Positions 1 to 7,615 of a stretch of 64,000 nt of DNA are shown here, one piece after another. Under the pieces are notes generated by a model. It was given only the letters and a program-made list of their open reading frames with translations. It made no database searches and was not told where the DNA came from. The stretch's first letter is position 1. Every line of letters starts with the position of its first letter. Source of the stretch: Moritella sp. (GTDB lineage: Bacteria > Pseudomonadota > Gammaproteobacteria > Enterobacterales > Moritellaceae); assembly GCF_013215705.1 (NCBI RefSeq), contig NZ_JABSQR010000031.1:1-64000 (forward strand), given 5' to 3'. The position numbers were made by a program, and so were the translations under genes.

Positions 1-689
1 AACATAATAGAATCCTCTAAATCAAAAGCTCATCCATAAGTGTAGATGGGCGAAGGAGGTGTGGATTCCATACATCAGCTTAGAGTTTCTACTCATTTCA
101 TAATATACTCATATCGGCTTGCCATAGATTTTATCATGCAAAATTTACCAACTGAGTTGATCATATTTATGTATCAAGAAAACGGTTCGATAGAATGATT
201 TTATATAGTGTTATTGGTATTTTCGTCTGCCGCTAACACTTTGTTAACACTTAGATTACAGTAATTTTTGTGTTTTTATAACACATTGTAATTTAAGATA
301 TTACAGTGGTGACAACAGATAATTGGAACAGAGCAAAATTGCAAAACTAAAAAAATAATGTACAGAACGGTTCGATTCCCGAGAAATAGGAAATAAAATA
401 ATTTCGAATATAATCTTATTCTTCAACAGATTAATTGCCCTTTGTAATGGTGAATTAATTTGGAAAAAATTGAGACGTACTACTATTTATTGTTCATGAT
501 TATATCGCGACCGGTTTGCAGCAGATTACTGAAAAGCCGAATGATATTGATGGTTGCTGCCATGGAATATTAAGCGTAGCTAGGTGTCATTGCCCAAACG
601 CTTACTCTACACTGAGTGATGGATTGTAGGTGTACAGTTATACCTGTAAACTAGTTATGTAAGGAATCTATTTTCATTAGGCGGTTTTG
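1..689. other. Gene-free AT-rich stretch at the window edge
   Basis: No convincing gene was found in either strand. A 50-codon ATG frame at 46-198 exists, but it has no ribosome binding site and resembles nothing I recognise. A small hairpin (269-274 with 280-285) and a repeated ATTACAGT octamer lie in the middle. A sequence near 367-381 resembles a tRNA T-loop but does not form a proper T stem. The last ~12 bases form the ribosome binding site of the next gene. The stretch is probably decayed island DNA. Confidence 0.5.
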
Positions 690-1289
690 ATGGTATTTAA
701 TAAAAATTGGGAAGATTATTTTGACGAAAATGACTATGATGATCATAAGATTGCCTCTAGTGAACGGGAGTATCTTAGACAATTGAACTCTTCTATTAAC
801 TGGATTTATATTGGATTAATGACAAATGAAAAAGGCATAGCAAAGGTTGGGTTAACTACGGGGAAGTTAGGGACGAGAGCCAGTAGTAGTCAAAATCCAT
901 ATTATACTTTATTGTGCGCTTTCAAAGTTAAAGACGGAGTAACTTCTAACAAAATTCATGAAATCGAAAGTGCTACGATTAAAATGCTCGAGAATGAGTA
1001 CTCACGTATTGATCATAAGTCTTCTGATAGACCGTCAGAGTGGTTTAAGGCCGATCCTTCAGAAATGAGAGGATTGGTGGATGATTTTCTTGGCCGACAC
1101 TATTCACCTTATATGCATTGCTATCATGATTCTCATGAAGTAGTAATTAGCACCTGGGTGAATAATAAATATCTTCATGGTAACACTAAGCAATCTTATT
1201 ATACTCGTGATTTAAGTAATCTTTCGGTTAACTCTCAATGTCTGATGCCTGGTGGTTGTGGTAATTGTGATTGTGATTTTTGGGATTGA
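690..1289 (+). CDS. GIY-YIG / T5orf172 (Mug113-like) family protein
   Basis: The protein is 199 residues. The region around residues 40-120 carries the hallmarks of the T5orf172/Mug113 branch of GIY-YIG nucleases: a WIYIGLM strand, then a KVGLT...RASSSQNPYYTL block, then a HEIESATIKMLENEY helix, and SEWFK near the end. Such domains occur in phages and mobile islands, often near DNA-modifying or defence genes. The ATG at 690 is preferred to the upstream TTG (687) because AGGCGG at 679-684 sits at good spacing. The extreme C-terminus is rich in Cys and Gly (CGNCDCDFWD), which is unusual for the family and might bind metal. The gene stands alone between long non-coding stretches. Nuclease activity is inferred, not shown. 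Confidence 0.65.
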   Translation: MVFNKNWEDYFDENDYDDHKIASSEREYLRQLNSSINWIYIGLMTNEKGIAKVGLTTGKLGTRASSSQNPYYTLLCAFKVKDGVTSNKIHEIESATIKMLENEYSRIDHKSSDRPSEWFKADPSEMRGLVDDFLGRHYSPYMHCYHDSHEVVISTWVNNKYLHGNTKQSYYTRDLSNLSVNSQCLMPGGCGNCDCDFWD

Positions 1290-1489
1290 TTTTGAAAATA
1301 TAGGTTTATCAGTGTGTGAGCTATTTCTCTTATAATAGACACTGAGTTTAGCATATCTTCTGGCAGGTTTTTACCCAACGGTAAGCCCGCACAAAACGCT
1401 TTCTGCCCGCCTCCTTTTGTTCGCAAATATCATCAGACTTCACCGCTTAACCACGCACTTACGTAGCTAGCGGCAACTACACCTATAAC

Positions 1490-1546
1490 TGTCCTTAATA
1501 TCTATATAGCAGTACCATTAAAGGCAACTGGTGACTGCTAAGGACA
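1490..1546. repeat. Imperfect two-segment hairpin
   Basis: TGTCCTT (1490-1496) pairs with AAGGACA (1540-1546). Inside that, AGCAGT (1508-1513) pairs with ACTGCT (1534-1539), and ACC (1514-1516) with GGT (1530-1532). An asymmetric 10-nt bulge, ATATCTATAT, separates the two stem segments on the left arm. There is no U-tract, so it is not a classical terminator. It could be a structured RNA, a recombination site or chance. Confidence 0.4.
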
Positions 1547-1610
1547 AAGTTATTGTACCTCTCTGTACCACATACGTTGGACCTTATTTTCCACTGGCAA
1601 GTGGTAACTT

Positions 1611-1915
1611 ATGAACAAAACAAATCACACAAAGCAATCAGTATTATTAGCAAAATCTTTCAACAATGCGTGGACTACGCTTTATAAAAAAATTGAGAGT
1701 GACAACATACCTTTTGATTTTATAACTATGGTATGTAGTTGTATTTAATATTAATTTACAATGTTCCGCATGTAAAGCCAGGAGAGGGTACAGACTTTAT
1801 GGCTCATTGGTTTAACACTCAAAATGCAGCATTAAATGATATACCTTCAATAATTTAAAAATCAAAAGATGGATTGCTTAAAATAAAAAGCTACTTAGAG
1901 TCAACTTTAAAATAG
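1611..1915 (+). pseudogene. Decayed Xre/MbcA/ParS-type (DUF2384) antitoxin
   Basis: A 45-codon frame from ATG 1611 ends at TAA 1746. The likely continuation lies in another frame and contains an in-frame TAA at 1856 before ending at 1915. The continuation reads AHWFNTQNAALNDIPSII, stop, then KSKDGLLKIKSYLEST. This follows the C-terminal signature of DUF2384 antitoxins: tryptophan, Asn-x-x-Leu, a Pro, then a Gly-Leu and a YL-containing helix. Both a frameshift and a stop are therefore needed to explain it. These antitoxins normally pair with RES-type toxins, but no toxin remnant is visible nearby. The assignment rests on motif memory and is moderate. Confidence 0.45.
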
Positions 1916-2059
1916 CTCACATTGAAGTGATTCTAGATCTGTACTCTTTATTGGTACAGTGAATTTAGCCATTTTCGTCGAAGTTTCCAATACAAAACCT
2001 TATCTGAATAACTATAAATAGAATAAGTGTTCTAACAAGGTTTTGTCCAATTGTGAGTT

Positions 2060-2081
2060 ACAGTGTCCTGTTTTTACTTGT
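2060..2081. repeat. Left direct repeat flanking the insertion sequence
   Basis: This 22-bp sequence is identical to 3821-3842 on the other side of the element. If the element tips are TGT...ACA, the true target duplication is the central 16 bp (2063-2078 and 3824-3839), and the outer three bases on each side match the tips by coincidence. If the tips are G...C, the whole 22 bp is the duplication. Confidence 0.85.
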
Positions 2082-3823
2082 GGACACCAAGGGACTCTGT
2101 CGTACCATAACTACCAAGCGACTCTGTCGTTTTTATAATTACCAAGGGAAATTGACGGATCGAATTTTTAAGTAATCCTCTGAGTATCACCGTGTACTTT
2201 TCAGAGGTTACTAAGGATGATCGTGATGAATTCCCAATCCCAGCTCATTGTTGATGTGATTACTAAGGTTGCTGAAGGTAAAATTAGCATTCTTAATGCC
2301 TCAAAATTACTCAATAAGTCCAGTCGAACCATTGAACGTTATCTCCGTCGATATAAAAAAAATGGCATTCGTTTTGTTGTCCATGGCAATACTGGTAAAA
2401 CGCCAACCAACAAGATCCCCGACTCATTAAAAAGACAAGTTCAGTCACTTATTAAAGATAAATATTATGATTTCAACATGTTGCACCTCATTGATATCTT
2501 AATGGTGAGAGACGGAATTCAAGTGAAGCGTGAAACGCTTCGCTCTTGGGCTCATGCTATTCACCATGTGAAACGGGCTAAGCATCGTCGTTCAAAAGTG
2601 AGAAGAAGGCGTGAACGTATGGAATCATCGGGATTAATACTGCAAATGGATGGTAGTCCACACCTGTGGTTCGGTCAGAAGAAGTCTTGCTTGATCGCCA
2701 TTATCGACGATGCAACCAGTGATATCCATGCTGAGTTTTTTCCGTCCGAGACTACCGATGGCTGCATGAAAGTAATGAAGGCTTATATCGAGAAGCGAGG
2801 GCTGTTTAAGACGCTTTACGTTGATAGAGCAGGCATCTTTGGTGGGCCGAAGCGTTGTAACTTCTCACAAATGCAAAGGGCATGTGAAGAGCTCGGGATC
2901 GAGATCATCTTTGCCAACTCGCCTCAAGGTAAAGGTCCGGTTGAACGTGCATTCGATACCTTTCAAGATCGCTTGGTGCCAGAGCTCCGCCTGGCAGAAA
3001 TAACGGACATGGACAGCGCTAATCATTATCTGCAAAATACATTTATTCCAGATTATTGGTTGAAACAACTCACTGTCCATGCAAAGAATATCCATTCGGA
3101 ATTTAGACCAGTCCCAGCGTACATCAACCTTGATGCTGTCTGCGTTCAGAAGGAATACAGAAAAATCCGTCGTGATCATACCTTCAGTTACAACAACACC
3201 ATGTACATAATAGATTCCCCCTTAAGGCATTCAATCGTGAGCCATAAAGTAGAAATACGGAAACAGTTGGGTGGCGGCTTTGCCGCTTATTTTGCCGATC
3301 GTAAGCTCACCATCGCTGAAATAAAGGAACCATGCAAACTCACGGAATATGGAGAGGAAGTACATAGGAAGCTTGATACCCTCAAGCTTGCTGAAGAGCT
3401 TGGCAACCTATCTGAAGCAGCTCGGATCAGCGGTTGCTCAAGGGAAAGCATCTACAATAATCGACGCTTACTTGAAACTCAGGGGCCTCTGGCGCTCAAA
3501 AGGATGTATGGTATCCCTCGTAATACCAATCGTATCGACCAAGATGTTGAAGATAAAGTCATCGAGCTGACATTAGAAAAACCTCACCTGATCCAAATCC
3601 CTATCAGTAGTGAAATGATGAAAAGGCACGACATATCAATCAGTCACTCGACAATCAGAAACATCTGGGTAAGAGAAAAACTGAATACTAAGGTGTTACG
3701 GATCGAGCGTGCAGAAGCATTAGCGAAAACCCCATAGTGAAAATGAGGGGGTGGACTAAACTTAACAGTGTAAATGACAAAGTCCCACGGTAATTACTCC
3801 GTCACACTCCCTCGGTAATCACA
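2079..3823 (+). mobile_element. IS1202/ISNCY-like insertion sequence
   Basis: About 1.75 kb with one transposase gene. The left end starts TGTGGACACCAAGGGACT. The right end, read inward on the other strand, starts TGTGATTACCGAGGGAGT. These are imperfect terminal inverted repeats. Each end holds several copies of a ~19-bp motif resembling ACCAAGGGACTCTGTCGTA: 2086-2104, 2113-2131 and 2141-2159 on the left; 3775-3791 and 3798-3816 on the right in inverse orientation. They are spaced about 25-28 bp apart, as expected for transposase-binding iterons. Long target duplications are typical of IS1202-type elements, which fits the 16-22-bp flanking repeats. The element appears complete and possibly active. 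Confidence 0.85.
2217..3737 (+). CDS. IS1202/ISNCY-type DDE transposase
   Basis: The protein is 506 residues and full length. An N-terminal helix-turn-helix (residues ~10-50, ...SSRTIERYLRRYKKNG) is followed by an RNase H-like core. DGSPHLWFG contains D145, YVDRAGIF contains D203, and QGKGPVERAF contains E243; these are the likely DDE triad. IDDATSDIHAEFF around 163-175 is typical of the IS1202/ISNCY group. A ~130-residue C-terminal part contains a second HTH-like segment (LSEAARISGCSRESIYNNRR). The ATG at 2226 has a better placed AAGGA than the ATG at 2217 (nearest SD AGAGG), so the true start may be nine bases downstream. No frameshift is seen. Confidence 0.9.
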   Translation: MIVMNSQSQLIVDVITKVAEGKISILNASKLLNKSSRTIERYLRRYKKNGIRFVVHGNTGKTPTNKIPDSLKRQVQSLIKDKYYDFNMLHLIDILMVRDGIQVKRETLRSWAHAIHHVKRAKHRRSKVRRRRERMESSGLILQMDGSPHLWFGQKKSCLIAIIDDATSDIHAEFFPSETTDGCMKVMKAYIEKRGLFKTLYVDRAGIFGGPKRCNFSQMQRACEELGIEIIFANSPQGKGPVERAFDTFQDRLVPELRLAEITDMDSANHYLQNTFIPDYWLKQLTVHAKNIHSEFRPVPAYINLDAVCVQKEYRKIRRDHTFSYNNTMYIIDSPLRHSIVSHKVEIRKQLGGGFAAYFADRKLTIAEIKEPCKLTEYGEEVHRKLDTLKLAEELGNLSEAARISGCSRESIYNNRRLLETQGPLALKRMYGIPRNTNRIDQDVEDKVIELTLEKPHLIQIPISSEMMKRHDISISHSTIRNIWVREKLNTKVLRIERAEALAKTP

Positions 3824-3842
3824 GTGTCCTGTTTTTACTTGT
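3821..3842. repeat. Right direct repeat flanking the insertion sequence
   Basis: Identical to 2060-2081. The two copies prove that the element arrived by transposition and that the flanks have not recombined since. Removing one copy and the element rebuilds the interrupted target, which is non-coding here. Confidence 0.85.
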
Positions 3843-4027
3843 AGTCAAGTCGTCTCATCGACAGCGTCAGATCGTGTCTGAGCTAGTACAGGTTAGGCAA
3901 TAACATTAAAATTTATGGAATATAATCACTATTCCTAAATTGGTATCTCAAACTCATTAATTTGTAAGTAATTATAATACCCTTTTAGGGTGAATAATTT
4001 CATTCACTACAAGTTAAAGGTGACAAG

Positions 4028-4288
4028 ATGTCTTTTGATACGAGATTACGCGCTATTATTCAAGAAGAGCGATATAGTAACCAACAACTCGCTAATGCGT
4101 TAAGTTTTAATCTATCCGCAACAGCGAACTATGTTACTGGACAAAAGGAACCATGCTGCCAATTTTTAATGAAATTTAGCCGACATGACTATTTAAAAAA
4201 ATACACAATATGGCTATTAACCGGAAATATTGAGCCACGTTCAGGTCAAGTTTGTCCGGTTTTCTCAACTCAAGAGCCATGCGTTTAA
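4028..4288 (+). CDS. Small phage-type repressor / HTH regulator
   Basis: The protein is 86 residues. The N-terminal two-thirds resembles a Cro/CI-like helix-turn-helix (NQQLANALSFNLSATANYV). It is followed by a KKYTIWLLTG segment and a short tail, GQVCPVFSTQEPC, of a kind I associate with small regulators next to P2-like integrases in marine gammaproteobacteria. AAAGGTGACAAG precedes the ATG. In P2-like phages the immunity repressor is co-transcribed with int toward the attachment site, which is the arrangement here. The divergent early lytic genes expected upstream are missing; the insertion sequence and non-coding DNA occupy that place. Function is inferred from context and a weak motif match. 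Confidence 0.6.
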   Translation: MSFDTRLRAIIQEERYSNQQLANALSFNLSATANYVTGQKEPCCQFLMKFSRHDYLKKYTIWLLTGNIEPRSGQVCPVFSTQEPCV

Positions 4289-4359
4289 ATCAAAAGGAGG
4301 TGAACTCAACTACAATAAAAACGTTAGCAATACAATTTTACCCTAGGGAGGACAACTAG

Positions 4360-5328
4360 ATGTCTATTAAATCTATTCCTAACGGGTATGAGGTCGATTG
4401 TCGTCCGCAAGGACGAAGTGGTAAACGATACAGAAAGAAGTTTAAAACGAAAGGCGAAGCGCAACAGTATGAACGCTGGTTATTATCAACTCAGAACCAA
4501 AAAGGCTGGGTAGAGAAATCAGCAGACAAACGGCCGTTACGCGATTTAATTGATCTTTGGTATCACTACCATGGTCAACAGTTAAAACGCCCTGAAAAGG
4601 AGCTAAAACACCTGTTATCCATCGATAAAGATTTAGGGTACCCAAGAGCTGACCAAGTAACAAAACAACGCTTCATGCAATTCCGAGCCGACAAGATGGC
4701 TAAAGGAAATAAAGCAACTACGATTAACCGGAGCCAAGTTAGACTAAGTGGCGTTTTTACCGTACTGATAGATGCTGGTGAGTATCATAACGAACACCCA
4801 TTAAAAGGGATTAGCAAACTAAAGTTGCGAGCATCTGAAATGGGCTTTCTGAATAAGATAGAAATAACTCAATTATTGAATAACCTAAGTGGCGATGAAC
4901 TTCACGTAGCTAAGTTATGTTTATCTACCGGCGCGCGTTGGAGTAAAGCAGCAGAACTACGGGGAAATGATATTATTCATGGGCGAGTTACATTCAATGA
5001 TACCAAAAATGGTAAAAACAGAACTGTACCTATAACGCCAGAATTAATGAATGAGATCTACAATGGGAAAACAGGTCGGTTGTTTAATGGTTCATACATG
5101 GAGTTTTATGATGTGCTGAAAGCCCAGGGCTTTGATTTACCTAAAGGTCAGGCAACGCATGTTTTACGACATACTTTTGCGAGTCATTTTATGATGAACG
5201 GGGGCAATATTTTAACGTTGCAAAAAATCCTAGGTCATTCAACGATTATGCAAACAATGACTTATGCTCACCTTGCTCCGGATTATTTGAATGAAGCAAT
5301 TACGCTAAACCCAATGTCCACATTGTGA
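4360..5328 (+). CDS. int: P2-like phage tyrosine integrase
   Basis: A site-specific recombinase of 322 residues, complete. The catalytic set is visible: R193 in STGARWSKAAEL, a lysine in the following hairpin (TKNGK), H267 and R270 in THVLRHTFASH, H293 in LGHS, and the tyrosine nucleophile Y302 in MTYAHLAP. The N-terminal half (residues ~60-160) is the SAM-like core-binding domain. GGGAGG lies 8 nt before the ATG. A perfect but unused Shine-Dalgarno (4292-4303) lies upstream, after the repressor gene. The gene ends about 70 bp before the sucD terminator, so attachment probably happened just beyond the suc operon. Confidence 0.9.
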   Translation: MSIKSIPNGYEVDCRPQGRSGKRYRKKFKTKGEAQQYERWLLSTQNQKGWVEKSADKRPLRDLIDLWYHYHGQQLKRPEKELKHLLSIDKDLGYPRADQVTKQRFMQFRADKMAKGNKATTINRSQVRLSGVFTVLIDAGEYHNEHPLKGISKLKLRASEMGFLNKIEITQLLNNLSGDELHVAKLCLSTGARWSKAAELRGNDIIHGRVTFNDTKNGKNRTVPITPELMNEIYNGKTGRLFNGSYMEFYDVLKAQGFDLPKGQATHVLRHTFASHFMMNGGNILTLQKILGHSTIMQTMTYAHLAPDYLNEAITLNPMSTL

Positions 5329-5395
5329 CCAAACTCGTAGTATATGATACATATCGTAGTATCAATCTAAACAGTTAAAGCTATGTTTTAAATAG

Positions 5396-5446
5396 AAAAA
5401 CCACCTTAGAGCAGCTTACAAGAAGTCGCCAGAAGGTGGTTTATTA
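5396..5446. terminator. Terminator between int and sucD
   Basis: AAACCACCTT (5398-5407) pairs with AAGGTGGTTT (5433-5442) across a 25-nt loop. On the minus strand it is followed by a T-rich run, fitting the end of the sdh-suc operon. It may also serve the integrase from the other side. Confidence 0.75.
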
Positions 5447-5461
5447 TAATTAAAACAGATA

Positions 5462-6331
5462 TTAACCTAATTTAGCACGTAATGCCGAGCCAATATCAGC
5501 TAATGAACGTACAGTTGATACACCTGCATCTTCGAGTGCTGCAAATTTCTCATCCGCAGTACCTTTACCGCCAGCGATTATTGCGCCAGCATGGCCCATA
5601 CGCTTACCTGCTGGCGCTGTAACACCGGCAATGTAAGAGACAACAGGTTTAGTTACATTCGCTTTAATATAAGCTGCTGCTTCTTCTTCTGCGGTACCAC
5701 CAATTTCACCAATCATAACGATTGCTTCAGTTTGCGGATCATTTTCGAATAATTCAAGTATGTCAATAAAGTTTGTACCGGGGATCGGATCACCACCGAT
5801 ACCAACACATGTGGATTGACCGTAACCTTCATCCGTTGTTTGTTTTACTGCTTCGTACGTAAGCGTACCAGAGCGTGAAACAATACCAATTTTACCCGGT
5901 TTGTGAATGTGGCCAGGCATAATACCAATCTTACTTTCACCAGGAGTGATAACACCTGGACAGTTAGGGCCGATCATACGCACATTTTGTTGATCAAGTT
6001 TAACTTTAACTTCGATCATATCAACAGTCGGAATACCTTCTGTAATACAAACGATAAGTTCGATACCAGCATCAATCGCTTCTAAAATCGCATCTTTACA
6101 GAATGGAGCAGGTACATAAATAACAGAAGCTGTTGCGCCTGTTGTTTCTACTGCATCACGTACTGTGTTAAATACAGGTAAGCCTAAATGTGTAGTGCCA
6201 CCTTTACCAGGAGAAACACCACCAACCATTTGTGTTCCGTAATCAACAGCTTGCTCTGAGTGGAAAGTACCTTGACCACCCGTGAAACCTTGACAGATCA
6301 CCTTCGTATCTTTATTAATTAAAATGCTCAT
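5462..6331 (-). CDS. sucD: Succinyl-CoA synthetase alpha subunit
   Basis: Makes, with SucC, the heterotetramer that converts succinyl-CoA plus ADP and phosphate to succinate plus ATP. The protein is 289 residues, the usual length. A Rossmann CoA-binding domain starts with [14 protein letters not shown]. The ligase domain carries the phosphohistidine, H247, in [16 protein letters not shown] near 121-126 is also typical. The start codon touches the sucC stop codon, so translation is coupled. It is the last gene of the operon, followed by a hairpin terminator. Confidence 0.98.
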   Translation of the reverse strand: MSILINKDTKVICQGFTGGQGTFHSEQAVDYGTQMVGGVSPGKGGTTHLGLPVFNTVRDAVETTGATASVIYVPAPFCKDAILEAIDAGIELIVCITEGIPTVDMIEVKVKLDQQNVRMIGPNCPGVITPGESKIGIMPGHIHKPGKIGIVSRSGTLTYEAVKQTTDEGYGQSTCVGIGGDPIPGTNFIDILELFENDPQTEAIVMIGEIGGTAEEEAAAYIKANVTKPVVSYIAGVTAPAGKRMGHAGAIIAGGKGTADEKFAALEDAGVSTVRSLADIGSALRAKLG

Positions 6332-7498
6332 TTATTTGCCCTCCGCTGCTGCAACAACTTGCTGCGCGGCATCCGTTAGGCTAGATGCTGCAATAATATT
6401 TAAGTCAGATTTAGCTAAAACTTCACGGCCTAATTCTGCATTGTTACCTTCAAGACGGACAACAACTGGCACTTTTACACCCACTTCTTGTACTGCTCCG
6501 ATAATACCTTCGGCGATCATATCACAACGCACGATACCACCGAAAATGTTAACAAGTACGGCTTTAACATTGTCATCAGAAAGAATGATTTTGAATGCTT
6601 CAGCAACACGTTCTTTTGTTGCGCCGCCGCCTACGTCAAGGAAGTTAGCTGGTTTGCCGCCATGGATGTTAACAATATCCATCGTGCCCATCGCTAGACC
6701 AGCGCCGTTTACCATGCAACCGATACTACCGTCTAATGCAACATAGTTTAACTCAAATTTAGCAGCGTGAGCTTCACGTGCGTCTTCTTGAGTAATATCT
6801 TGCATTGCACGTAGTTTAGGTTGGCGATAAAGTGCGTTTGAATCGATAGTAATTTTACCATCTAAACAAACAAGATCACCGGCACCAGTAACGATAAGTG
6901 GGTTAATTTCAAGTAGCGCCATATCGCAATCAGTGAACATTTTAGCTAGACCCATAAAGATCTGTGTAAACTGTTTGATTTGAGCGCCTTGTAAACCAAG
7001 TTTGAATCCAAGTTCACGCGCTTGGAAAGGTTGTGCTCCAACAAGCGGATCAATCGTTGCTTTGTGAATTAACTCAGGAGTTTGTTCAGCAACCGTCTCA
7101 ATATCAACGCCACCTTCAGTTGATGCCATAAATACAACTTTACGAGAACCACGGTCGATAACAGCACCAAGGTAAAGTTCATTAGCGATATCACCTGCAG
7201 CTTCAACAAGAATTTGTGAAACCGGTTGGCCTTTCGCATCGGTTTGATAAGTAACTATGTTTTTACCTAACCAATGCTCAGCGAATGCGGTAATTTCTTC
7301 TTTGGAAGTTACAAGCTTAACACCACCTGCTTTACCACGCCCACCGGCGTGAACTTGACACTTAACAACCCATTTATCGCCGCCAATTTTATCAGCGAAA
7401 GCTGCAGCTTCATGAGGTACGTTTGTTGCGTAACCTTCAGGAACTGGCAAACCATATTCAGCAAAAAGTTGTTTTGCCTGATACTCATGCAGATTCAT
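6332..7498 (-). CDS. sucC: Succinyl-CoA synthetase beta subunit
   Basis: The nucleotide-binding subunit of succinyl-CoA synthetase, 388 residues, the same length as the enterobacterial protein. It has an N-terminal ATP-grasp domain ([33 protein letters not shown]) and a C-terminal flavodoxin-like domain with [10 protein letters not shown] and [12 protein letters not shown]. It follows sucB after 117 bp holding a hairpin and a short tandem repeat, the largest gap in the suc part of the operon. Confidence 0.98.
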   Translation of the reverse strand: MNLHEYQAKQLFAEYGLPVPEGYATNVPHEAAAFADKIGGDKWVVKCQVHAGGRGKAGGVKLVTSKEEITAFAEHWLGKNIVTYQTDAKGQPVSQILVEAAGDIANELYLGAVIDRGSRKVVFMASTEGGVDIETVAEQTPELIHKATIDPLVGAQPFQARELGFKLGLQGAQIKQFTQIFMGLAKMFTDCDMALLEINPLIVTGAGDLVCLDGKITIDSNALYRQPKLRAMQDITQEDAREAHAAKFELNYVALDGSIGCMVNGAGLAMGTMDIVNIHGGKPANFLDVGGGATKERVAEAFKIILSDDNVKAVLVNIFGGIVRCDMIAEGIIGAVQEVGVKVPVVVRLEGNNAELGREVLAKSDLNIIAASSLTDAAQQVVAAAEGK

Positions 7499-7542
7499 GC
7501 TCGTATATCCATGTTAATAGCCACAAGGGCTTGTCCCGAGAA

Positions 7543-7609
7543 CTTACGCCTCAAGATAAGGCGTAAGCAATTAAATACTTAAACTAAACATTACTAAACA
7601 TTACTAAAC
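7543..7609 (-). repeat. Hairpin and short tandem repeat between sucB and sucC
   Basis: CTTACGCC (7543-7550) pairs with GGCGTAAG (7560-7567). Next to it lies a short tandem repeat of the unit AAACATTACTA (about 7584-7609). There is no clear U-tract. It could be an mRNA processing or stabilising structure that sets the sucAB to sucCD ratio; that role is inference. Confidence 0.5.
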
Positions 7610-7615
7610 TAAAAA

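Larger units (their letters stand above)
1290..2078. other. Intergenic island DNA with hairpins and a broken gene
   Basis: Almost 800 bases without an intact gene. It contains a two-part hairpin (1490-1546), a broken antitoxin-like reading frame (1611-1915), and a perfect 10-bp inverted repeat (1992-2001 with 2037-2046) just before the insertion sequence. The rest shows nothing I can name. Confidence 0.6.

Noticed and set aside
46-198. 50-codon open frame near the left edge
   Set aside because: No ribosome binding site and no recognisable protein features.
364-382. tRNA T-loop-like word (GGTTCGATTCCCG), possible attachment-site relic
   Set aside because: The flanking bases do not form the five-pair T stem and no acceptor stem or CCA end follows. 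Likely chance.
1235-1426. Minus-strand frame of 63 codons opposite the GIY-YIG 3' end
   Set aside because: It overlaps a better supported gene, lacks a ribosome site and reads like low-complexity antisense.
1486-1553. Possible integron attC site
   Set aside because: The outer words do not fit the RYYYAAC/GTTRRRY core pattern and no integron integrase or cassette array is seen.
2865-3179. Minus-strand frame of 104 codons inside the transposase gene
   Set aside because: Antisense shadow of a well supported transposase with its catalytic residues in the other strand.
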